NCBI GenBank assembly: GCA_021827445.1
Contig: JAKAVW010000116.1
Span: 1 to 8,707, forward strand
DNA: 8,707 bases
From: Pseudomonadota bacterium
GTDB lineage: Bacteria; Pseudomonadota; Gammaproteobacteria; Acidithiobacillales; Acidithiobacillaceae
Direction of reading: 5' to 3'
Positions 1 through 4,983 of this stretch are shown here, piece after piece; within the stretch, counting starts at the first letter, position 1; each line of letters begins with the position of its first letter. The notes under the pieces are model-generated. The model was given only the letters and a program-made list of their open reading frames with translations, did not search any database and was not told the DNA's origin. Position numbers and translations under genes: made by a program.

Positions 1-728
1 CGATAGGTGTGCAGTTCGTCGAGAATCAAAAACTCCAGCCCCTGGCAATGCTCGACGACGCGGCGGTCATCTTCGTCAAAACGGGTGAGGATGAGCTCCA
101 GCATCATGAAGTTGGTCAGGAGAATGTCGGGCGGGTTTTCCGCTATGTTTTTGCGTTCAGCAGATGATTCTTGTCCTGTGTAACGGGCGACGGTGAAGGG
201 CTGCTGGTCGGCGGCATAGCCGTACAGGAATTTGTGGAGTTCTTCCAATTGGCTGTTGGCCAGCGCGTTCATGGGATAGATGACGATGGCGCGGGTACGC
301 TGAATGCCGTCGCCATCGGTCTCCTTTTCTTTCAGGATACTGTCGATGACCGGAAGGAAGAAGGAGAGGGATTTGCCCGAACCGGTACCCGTCGTGACCA
401 CGTAGCTTTGCCGCTGTCGACCTTTGGCCAGGGCCTGCTCCTGATGTATGTACAATTGAAGCGGTTGCGGACGTCCTTCTGCTTTGTCAACCTGAAAGAT
501 CTCGGCGCAGGCCCGATGCAGAAGCCCTTCTTCGACAAGTTCCTGGACGGTATTTCCGCGCCTGTAGTTGGGGTTGATCTGGATGAGGGGTTCCGGCCAG
601 TAGCGGCCCTTGTCATATTCACGCTGCACCGTTTCCCGGATGTCTGCGGCGTCAATGCGCGCAAAACTGCGGGAAAAGGAGCTATACTCCTGAATAAGTT
701 GTTCGCGGAAGTTGAAGACGTTTTCCAT
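1..728 (-). CDS. DExH-box superfamily 2 helicase, N-terminal part (runs off left edge)
   Basis: An uninterrupted 242-codon frame starts at the ATG at 726-728 and continues past the window edge. Seen in the translation: a Q-motif-like stretch near residues 91-100, Walker A GTGSGKS at 114-120, motif Ia YPMNALANSQ at 151-160, a motif Ib-like LLTN at 203-206 and motif II DELH at 237-240. These show an ATP-dependent superfamily 2 nucleic-acid translocase. The N-terminal block before the motor (WPEPLIQINP, residues 44-53) and the DELHTY ending resemble large helicases that usually carry a C-terminal DUF1998 domain, the group that includes DISARM DrmA and Druantia DruE. That assignment is from memory of the family, and the C-terminal half is outside the window. 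A purine-rich GGACGG about 10 bases upstream is a modest ribosome site. The helicase class is secure; the defence role is inferred from family and the surrounding island-like genes. Confidence 0.85.
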   Translation of the reverse strand, partial: MENVFNFREQLIQEYSSFSRSFARIDAADIRETVQREYDKGRYWPEPLIQINPNYRRGNTVQELVEEGLLHRACAEIFQVDKAEGRPQPLQLYIHQEQALAKGRQRQSYVVTTGTGSGKSLSFFLPVIDSILKEKETDGDGIQRTRAIVIYPMNALANSQLEELHKFLYGYAADQQPFTVARYTGQESSAERKNIAENPPDILLTNFMMLELILTRFDEDDRRVVEHCQGLEFLILDELHTY

Positions 729-797
729 GTAATTATTTCCGTCCTTTGCCGTCCTTCGTGTAGATGCCATTAGTACTGGTGATCCAACCAGAAATGC

Positions 798-1042
798 TCA
801 TACCCGGTTCTCCACGTTGCGATAGGCAAGATAAAAACGCTGCTCCCGCCCGCAAGACGCTATGCATGGTGTGACAAGACCGATCAGTTCCTCGACGGGC
901 GCGTCCACGCAAAAGCGTCCGTCGCCGACAGTGGGATATGTTTCATCACCAGCGCTAATTTGACGGGTGCGCGATGGGAAAAAGCATAGAGATCGAAATG
1001 CTCATTACAGGAGGTCACATTCTCCGGTTGCTGATTGCTCAC
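798..1042 (-). pseudogene. Small hypothetical gene upstream of the helicase, apparently frameshifted
   Basis: Two overlapping minus-strand frames look like one broken small protein. The first begins at a GTG at 1042 (reads VSNQQPENVTSCNEHFDLYA) and stops at 884 after 52 residues. The second, one frame over, is open from about 1015 to a TGA at 798 and ends with protein-like sequence (GDGRFCVDAPVEELIGLV, then REQRFYLAYRNVENRV) but has no ATG or well-placed start. A single indel near 900-985 would join them. The final TGA overlaps an ATG that opens a 22-codon frame ending at 733, four bases before the helicase start, so the whole stretch may once have been a tightly packed operon with the helicase. 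The 11-mer GAAATGCTCAT occurs at both 791-801 and 995-1005. I do not recognise the protein, and neither start has a clear ribosome site. Alternative: non-coding sequence. Confidence 0.3.
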
Positions 1043-1092
1043 TTGATATCATTGGTCGACATGAGGATAGTATCGTCCGTGTGATCGGAAAA

Positions 1093-1425
1093 CTAGGAAG
1101 GGGAAACAGGGCTGGAATAGGACTGACCAAGTATTTGGGGTTGTATCGCCTGTCGAATTCGTGCGCCCACAGATTGCTCCGCCATCTCCAGATCATAGTG
1201 GCTTTGCAGGTTCATCCAGTAATCTGGGCTGGTATCGAAGTACCGTGCGAGACACAGCGCCGTATCCGCGCTGATGCCGCGTTTTCCTTGGATAATCTCA
1301 TGAATCCTTCCTGGAGGTACTTGGATATCCTTGGCTAGCCGATACTGTGTAATGCCCAATTCCTCCAGAAAATCGGCCAGGTGTTTTCCGGGATGGATGA
1401 GGATGATTCGATCTTCCGTATTCAT
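1093..1425 (-). CDS. higA: HigA-family antitoxin (XRE helix-turn-helix)
   Basis: This 110-residue protein is the antitoxin and autorepressor of a HigBA type II toxin-antitoxin module. The N-terminus IILIHPGKHLADFLEELGIT followed by a helix-turn-helix (about residues 24-70: QYRLAKDIQVPPGRIHEIIQ, then GKRGISADTALCLARYF) and SPDYWMNLQSHYDLE is the standard HigA layout, and the length is normal. The ATG at 1423-1425 has a purine-rich GAGGTGAT just upstream and sits 8 bases after the end of the higB reading, so the two were made as a toxin-first operon. HigA normally binds HigB and represses the shared promoter. Here the toxin gene is broken, so HigA would be an orphan antitoxin that may still act as a DNA-binding regulator or protect against a related toxin elsewhere. 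No internal damage is visible. Confidence 0.92.
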   Translation of the reverse strand: MNTEDRIILIHPGKHLADFLEELGITQYRLAKDIQVPPGRIHEIIQGKRGISADTALCLARYFDTSPDYWMNLQSHYDLEMAEQSVGARIRQAIQPQILGQSYSSPVSPS

Positions 1426-1433
1426 ATATCACC

Positions 1434-1717
1434 TCACTCGCGATGGTCCACGATTTCAACTGGATAAGCATCGCCCTCTTTCCAAGTGAAGCATATCTAC
1501 CATTGATCGTTGATGCGGATGCTGTACTGGCCCTGCGGATCCCCCTGCAAAACCTCCAGGTAGTGCGATGGAGGGAGGCGCAGTCCTCCAAAGGGGAAGT
1601 GGCGGGAATCCGGCCCAAGCGCTTCTTGGCGCTGCGCTGGATATCGGGCGGCGATTTCCTGGACCGTTCCCCAGCAGCTAGCTTTTTCGTCTTCTTGTCG
1701 CAGCAGGTCTTGATCAT
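1434..1717 (-). pseudogene. higB: HigB/RelE-type toxin, inactivated by a frameshift and a stop codon
   Basis: The reading starts at ATG 1715-1717 (MIKTCCDKKTKKLAAGERSR). It follows HigB sequence to the LED around 1583 and then loses the frame. From there the HigB sequence continues one frame over as LRLPPSHYLEVLQGDPQGQ then YSIRINDQW. A missing C at GGACTGCG (expected GGACCTGCG, about 1583-1586) explains the shift. The corrected frame meets TAG at 1497-1499, where HigB proteins have Arg in INDQWRICF, then resumes as ICFTWKEGDAYPVEIVDHRE and ends at TGA 1434-1436. With the base restored the gene has 95 codons, the usual HigB size (ribosome-dependent mRNA interferase). Two independent lesions argue for real decay, not one read error. 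The frame is also open upstream to 1957, with a GTG after GAGGGGGAAAT, so fused or extended translation is possible, but the family start is at 1717. Confidence 0.82.
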
Positions 1718-1880
1718 GGAGACATGGTAACGGAATGCGGAATGAACGCAACCCGTGATGGTCCGTCCATCGGGTGTCCGTAGCCGCAAAGGTTTGGGAG
1801 ATTGCCCAAGGCCCAAGGACGCCTGGACGGAGTCTAAAAACTGCACCTCTGGTGCGTCAGGTGTGGTGAAAAAAGAGGCG

Positions 1881-1985
1881 TCGGACAGAGTGTCCGACAT
1901 GGTGTCGGACGCCTGGTCTGACACTTTCCCCGCCCCGTCGGACAGGCTACCTGACACATTTCCCCCTCTGGTCCGACGGGTCAGA
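1881..1985. repeat. TCNGA repeat array, mostly 12-bp period, upstream of higBA
   Basis: TCNGA cores (usually inside GTCNGAC) start at 1881, 1893, 1905, 1917, 1938, a variant CCTGA at 1950, then 1972 and 1981. The first four are exactly 12 bp apart. The first two form a perfect inverted repeat, TCGGACA-GAG-TGTCCGA at 1881-1897. The array lies about 165-270 bp upstream of the higB start. Because the unit is 12 bp and nearly palindromic, both strands read as Ser-Asp-x-x repeats, and the minus strand has a GTG at 1957 behind a GAGGGGGAAAT ribosome-like site whose frame runs into higB. It may be a coding low-complexity repeat, an operator array, or a repeat element. The sequence does not decide between these. 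The rest of 1718-2000 holds no other gene that I can support. Confidence 0.6.
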
Positions 1986-2000
1986 AACTGGATATGACTA

Positions 2001-2246
2001 TCAGTTATAGGGTAACGGAGTCGCCCATGCTGACAGTAGGTGGTTTACCGGGTTTGGAGATCGGCGGCGGTGGGCAGTCACGTGAGGGGGAACCGCGATG
2101 GCCTTCAGTGCAGCCCGTTGTTGTATGAATAAGCGCGTGACGTGAACATGCCCCTGGTGTCCGATCCAGAACCCACACAAGGCGGCCACGGCTATTACAA
2201 TGAATATCTTCAGGAAAATGCGAAAGCCGTGCAGCACGTATCCCAA
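2001..2246 (-). CDS. Small single-helix membrane protein, hypothetical
   Basis: This 81-residue frame has one hydrophobic segment near the N-terminus (about residues 10-29, IFLKIFIVIAVAALCGFWIG) followed by a basic, Pro/His-rich tail. That fits an uncleaved signal anchor or a small inner-membrane protein. The first possible codon is TTG at 2244-2246; a GTG four codons later (2237) is an equal candidate, and both follow a GGGG-rich stretch. It begins only 6 bases after the stop of the Sel1-repeat gene, so the two are probably co-transcribed. It ends at tandem stops TGA TAG. I do not recognise the family. The hydrophobic segment and close spacing are the support; overlapping frames on the same strand look less protein-like. 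Confidence 0.5.
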   Translation of the reverse strand: MGYVLHGFRIFLKIFIVIAVAALCGFWIGHQGHVHVTRLFIQQRAALKAIAVPPHVTAHRRRSPNPVNHLLSAWATPLPYN

Positions 2247-2252
2247 CCCCGA

Positions 2253-2669
2253 TCAGGAAGGCCGGTGGCGATCCTTTGCGGATTGCTGCCACCAGTAGAC
2301 GGCTTTGTGGGTATTCTGGGGCACACCCTCCCCGAAGTTGTAGGCAAAGGCAAGATTGAACGCGCCTCGGGCGTTCCCGGCCAGTGCCGCCTTATGGTAC
2401 CAGGCCGCGGCTTTTTTCCAGTTCTGCTGTACGCCTTGGCCGTGCAGATACCGATTGCCCAACGCGTTTTCCGCTAAGGGATCTCCGGCATGGGCCAGTT
2501 TCCGTAATTTCTGGAGCGAACACCCCGCCAGGGAACGGGGCCAGTAGACGGTCTCAACGGGTGGTTTCCAGGGTGCCGCCCAGGCCGACGTTGCCAAGAG
2601 ACCGATCCAGAATGTCAGGGTGAGAGCCGGGTGGGGCCTGGCGAATCGGGGCAAAGATGCCGCAAACAT
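2253..2669 (-). CDS. Secreted Sel1-repeat (TPR-like) protein
   Basis: This 138-residue protein has a signal peptide (hydrophobic LTLTFWIGLLATSAWA, cleavage likely after residue 31) and two Sel1-like repeats. The first covers about residues 63-98 (AENALGNRYLHGQGV, then KKAAAWYHKAALAGN). The second covers 99-133 (GAFNLAFAYNFGEGV, then KAVYWWQQSAKD). Sel1 repeats are alpha-helical hairpins used for protein-protein contacts; this one should sit in the periplasm or envelope. The ATG at 2667-2669 is backed by GGAGGA at good spacing, so the start is firm. The small membrane-protein gene follows within 6 bases, while about 180 bases separate it from the secreted-protein gene upstream, leaving room for its own promoter. 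A short hairpin (CGGCTC/GAGCCG, 2722-2739) lies in that gap but lacks a T-run. Partner and pathway are unknown. Confidence 0.85.
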   Translation of the reverse strand: MFAASLPRFARPHPALTLTFWIGLLATSAWAAPWKPPVETVYWPRSLAGCSLQKLRKLAHAGDPLAENALGNRYLHGQGVQQNWKKAAAWYHKAALAGNARGAFNLAFAYNFGEGVPQNTHKAVYWWQQSAKDRHRPS

Positions 2670-2847
2670 GATTCGATTCCTCCGGATACGGGATAAGGTG
2701 CCCCGTGACGTGGGGCTGAACCGGCTCGAAAGGGAGCCGATTCCCGGCAGACGCCTGGTTCAAGAGGACGAGAGAAAGCACCATCGTCTGCTGCCCGTGT
2801 TCAGACACCGCGGGCTGGTCTGTGGGGTGTAAGGTTTTGTCCCCTGG

Positions 2848-3480
2848 TCAGAGCGGGATCTTTGGCGAAGGGGCATGGGGGTGATCCCAGTGTACCTGCA
2901 AGGTCTGATGCCCCGGCAGGGGAGTCATGGGTACGGATGGCGCCGCGCCGGAGCCTTCGCCCGGGTTCAACGAGTCCCGAGGAATGGCCCCCGAAAACGG
3001 CATTTCCGGGCGGAGCGAAAGCAGCGTGACGGGTACCGGCAAGCGGAACGACGGCATGGCGAAGGGACCGAAAGAAACGCGCATCAGTCGCTGCATCTGA
3101 GCTATTTGCCGATCCATGGACACCTGCATCGCCTGCATTTGCCACAGGCTGCGCCGGACCATGGCCTGCGCTTGCGCCGGGGATAGGTTTTCACGGTAGA
3201 CCTGCAAATGCCCGCTGGGCCCACCCGGGCCCCAGGTGACCGTCTGCACCCGCATCACCCCGCCCGGGAAGTGAATGACCCGGCTCTGCGCCGCAGCGGG
3301 TACGGAGTGACCATTGATCCAGAGATGCACGAAGGACGTGTGTGACCGTTGTGATGCCAAGGTACCTTCATAGGGAAAGGCATGGGCCAGAGGCGCCGCA
3401 GCAGCGGCAGCCAGAACAGCGATGCTCGCGGAGATGAGCGCCTGACGTTTCCCTATAGGGCGAGAGGGATTGTTCCTCAT
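2848..3480 (-). CDS. Secreted hypothetical protein with Gln/Met-rich helical middle
   Basis: This 210-residue protein begins at ATG 3478-3480, six bases after an AGGAGG ribosome site. That makes it the start in preference to the in-frame ATG 26 codons upstream, which has no such site and would bury the signal peptide. Residues 1-34 form a classic signal peptide: a basic n-region, then SASIAVLAAAAAAPLAHA, with cleavage expected before FPYEG. The mature protein has a probable beta-rich front, a helical stretch at about 97-134 rich in Gln and Met (SLWQMQAMQVSMDRQIAQMQ), and a Pro/His-rich tail. There are no cysteines or catalytic motifs that I can see. The Gln/Met periodicity suggests an amphipathic or coiled-coil helix. 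Family not recognised; a periplasmic location is well supported, the function is open. Confidence 0.75.
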   Translation of the reverse strand: MRNNPSRPIGKRQALISASIAVLAAAAAAPLAHAFPYEGTLASQRSHTSFVHLWINGHSVPAAAQSRVIHFPGGVMRVQTVTWGPGGPSGHLQVYRENLSPAQAQAMVRRSLWQMQAMQVSMDRQIAQMQRLMRVSFGPFAMPSFRLPVPVTLLSLRPEMPFSGAIPRDSLNPGEGSGAAPSVPMTPLPGHQTLQVHWDHPHAPSPKIPL

Positions 3481-3787
3481 GGTGATCCTCCTGAAATTCA
3501 CCAAAATGTAGAACTGTAGAAACGACGGCCGCCGGGAAAATCCAGCAACCAGAGTCATGGACCGATGTTTTGCCCGAGGAGTTCCCCATATTTGAGCGGG
3601 CTATGTGGCCAGCCGTGTGGATGGCCATCTGCATCCCTTTGGCCATGCTGGAGCCCGCCATCATCCAGGCCAACCTGGCCGGGCAGCAGCCCACCTGTAT
3701 GAGCCTGCTGTGGGTTCCAACGGAACCCGCTGCCGACAGACTGGGGGGCACAACGCAAGGTGGTGGCGGTTTTTATGTCTGACCGTA
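3481..3787. other. Stretch without a supportable gene
   Basis: Between the secreted-protein gene and the zinc-ribbon gene lie about 300 bases. Frames are open on both strands, but all are Gly/Pro/His-rich or lack a ribosome site and look like GC-driven shadows. The only clear signal is the AGGAGG ribosome site (3487-3492) of the downstream gene. A promoter for that gene must lie here, but no convincing -35/-10 pair stands out. Confidence 0.4.
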
Positions 3788-4015
3788 CTACGCGCCCTCG
3801 ATTACCCGTGCCACGTCACCGTGGCATTCGGCGCACTTGCCCACCAGCAGCAAGTCACTGCCCTTGATGGAGCCGCCGAAATTGGTAATCGTTGTTTCGT
3901 GACCGCAGCACCCGCACCAGACGTTGGCGAGCAGTCGCTGGCGAATCTCTGCTGGGATTGATTCCCAGCGCTGGCGGGCGGCCTTGGTGAACTCGGGCAG
4001 TGATTCGACGGGCAT
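3788..4015 (-). CDS. Small zinc-ribbon protein, third gene of the Doc operon
   Basis: A 75-residue protein (MPVESLPEFTKAARQRWESI at the front) carries two CxxC pairs: C34-x2-C37 in VWCGCCGHE and C61-x2-C64 in GKCAECHGD. Together they form a likely four-Cys zinc ribbon, with possible help from H39 or H65. I chose the ATG at 4015 because AAGGA lies 7 bases upstream and the conserved-looking part begins there; the frame could extend to an ATG at 4084, adding 23 poorly structured residues. It follows doc with a gap of 84 bases (or 15 with the long start), on the same strand, so it is probably part of the toxin-antitoxin transcript. I recall small proteins of this type near toxin and transposase genes, without a known function. 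It may bind nucleic acid or modulate the module; this is inference. Confidence 0.72.
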   Translation of the reverse strand: MPVESLPEFTKAARQRWESIPAEIRQRLLANVWCGCCGHETTITNFGGSIKGSDLLLVGKCAECHGDVARVIEGA

Positions 4016-4099
4016 TCTGGATTCCTTGGGCGGTTCATTTTCTTGACTCACGCGGCGAGCCATCAGCGACTGCGCTTGCCTCATCGCGGTGTAGTCGAC

Positions 4100-4483
4100 T
4101 CACGTCCCCTCGGCGCTAGCAAATCCCCGCAGCCAGGGATCAAGGTGGGCGATGTCGAACGACCCTGACTCGAGCATCTGCATCATCTCTGCGTAGATCT
4201 GCGTTGGCGCGCGTCGCAAGCGCCAGCCATTGATGCGCAAGAACACGTCGGCAGCCGCAAAGGCGATGCGCTTGTTCCCGTCAACGAATGGGTGATTGAT
4301 CGCCAGACTTTCCAGCAGCGCAGCGGCCTCGGCCAGGATGTCGTCGTAGTAACCCGTCTGCGGGCGGAACAATGCGGCCTCCAGCGCCCCCGGATCGCGC
4401 ACCCCAGTCGCTCCGCCGTAACGCTGCATCAGCACCGTGTGCATGCCGAGCACATCGGCCACGGTCAGGTAATCAAGCGGCAC
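4100..4483 (-). CDS. doc: Doc (death-on-curing) family toxin, Fic fold
   Basis: This 127-residue protein has the Doc/Fic active-site motif HPFVDGNKR at residues 64-72, followed by the helix IAFAAADVFLRINGW. Length and order match Doc toxins, including the N-terminal YLTVADVLGMH and RDPGALEAALFRPQ. Doc proteins use the Fic fold to phosphorylate elongation factor EF-Tu and stop translation; the catalytic His (H64), Asp (D68), Asn (N70) and Arg (R72) positions are all present, so it appears active. The start is a GTG at 4481-4483, one base after the antitoxin stop codon plus GCC, with no good ribosome site, so it is probably translated by coupling to the antitoxin gene. The zinc-ribbon gene follows. 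The family assignment is strong; the EF-Tu target is taken from characterised relatives. Confidence 0.93.
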   Translation of the reverse strand: MPLDYLTVADVLGMHTVLMQRYGGATGVRDPGALEAALFRPQTGYYDDILAEAAALLESLAINHPFVDGNKRIAFAAADVFLRINGWRLRRAPTQIYAEMMQMLESGSFDIAHLDPWLRGFASAEGT

Positions 4484-4486
4484 GGC

Positions 4487-4717
4487 TTATTTCGCCAACT
4501 CGCGGTAGAGGCTGTCAAATTTGTCGAGGCTGGACGCGAACGAAGCCATCACATGCCGGCGGGGACGCTCCTTCTGCTGTCGGTCGATGTAGTCGCGCAG
4601 AGCTTCATCGAGCACCGCCTGGAACTGGCGCCCCTGGCTTTCTGCGATCCGGCGCAGGGCGGCCAGCACTTCAGGTGCTGCCTGGGAGGAAAATTTTTCG
4701 CGGACGGCAATCGTCAT
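4487..4717 (-). CDS. Antitoxin partner of Doc, ribbon-helix-helix-like
   Basis: A 76-residue protein lies three bases upstream of the Doc start on the same strand. Its front half (AVREKFSSQAAPEVLAALRR, then IAESQGRQFQAVLDEALRDY) looks like a short beta strand and two helices, the ribbon-helix-helix layout of small antitoxins. The tail (RRHVMASFASSLDKFDSLYR) would wrap the toxin. I do not see a Phd/YefM domain, so the name phd is not used. The start is the ATG at 4717, chosen because GGAG lies 8 bases upstream (4723-4726) and homologous proteins begin at this MTxAVREKF; in-frame ATGs at 4723, 4729 and 4732 lie inside the probable operator. It likely neutralises Doc and represses the operon through the repeats just upstream. 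Confidence 0.8.
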   Translation of the reverse strand: MTIAVREKFSSQAAPEVLAALRRIAESQGRQFQAVLDEALRDYIDRQQKERPRRHVMASFASSLDKFDSLYRELAK

Positions 4718-4726
4718 AGCCATCTC

Positions 4727-4755
4727 CATCATGATGAATCTTGATGTTTCATGAT
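4727..4755. promoter_or_regulatory. Candidate operator of the Doc toxin-antitoxin operon
   Basis: A perfect 10-bp palindrome CATCATGATG occupies 4727-4736, and TCATGAT occurs at 4729-4735 and again at 4749-4755, exactly 20 bp (two helical turns) apart. This lies 10-38 bases upstream of the antitoxin ATG at 4717, where toxin-antitoxin complexes usually bind to repress their own operon. On the minus strand TATCAT within this block could also serve as a -10 box, but no clear -35 is visible. A role as operator is inferred from position and symmetry. Confidence 0.5.
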
Positions 4756-4885
4756 AGAGCAAGATGCGATCATGCACCACCGTCAGGTTTGCGTTCGCCG
4801 ATTGGACGGCCAGCGTGGTTGACGCTAAAACGGCGTGTTTATCTTGTTGGTTTTGCGGGAGTATCATCTGGGTATTCGTAATTTG

Positions 4886-4983
4886 TTGTGTATGAGACAT
4901 CAACCGGGTCACAGGTTTTTCTGACCATGCTTGTGTATTTGTCCCCAACCGGACTATCACAGATCGCGAGGCGATTTGTGTAT
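4886..4983. repeat. Three TTGTGTAT direct repeats at exact 45-bp spacing
   Basis: TTGTGTAT occurs at 4886-4893, 4931-4938 and 4976-4983, each exactly 45 bp from the next. The first two copies also share CAACCGG 15 bases in from the start, followed within a few bases by TCACAG. On the minus strand these read ATACACAA. The third copy lies inside the last codons of the transposase and the others just beyond its stop, so they may be transposase-binding sites in the subterminal part of the insertion element. Confidence 0.6.

Noticed and set aside
171..773. 200-codon plus-strand open frame
   Set aside because: It is antisense to the helicase, whose motor motifs are unmistakable; it has no domain-like sequence or ribosome site.
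1298..1957. Single 219-residue minus-strand protein across higB
   Set aside because: Its C-terminal part is the out-of-frame reading of higB and the start of higA; the HigB motifs lie in another frame. Only the first part (before 1717) might be coding.
1755..1997. Plus-strand frame with Ser-Asp repeats
   Set aside because: The near-palindromic repeat gives Ser-Asp readings on both strands; there is no ribosome site, and it opposes all neighbouring genes.
2005..2292. 95-residue minus-strand frame overlapping the Sel1 and membrane-protein genes
   Set aside because: It overlaps two better-supported genes, is Pro/Arg-rich and has no recognisable structure.
2701..2739. Hairpin CGGCTC/GAGCCG as a terminator between the secreted and Sel1 genes
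   Set aside because: Only a six-pair stem with no following T-run; too weak to call.
3555..3782. Short open frames on both strands before the secreted-protein gene
   Set aside because: Low-complexity Gly/His/Pro composition, TTG or unsupported starts, and mutually overlapping; none can be preferred.
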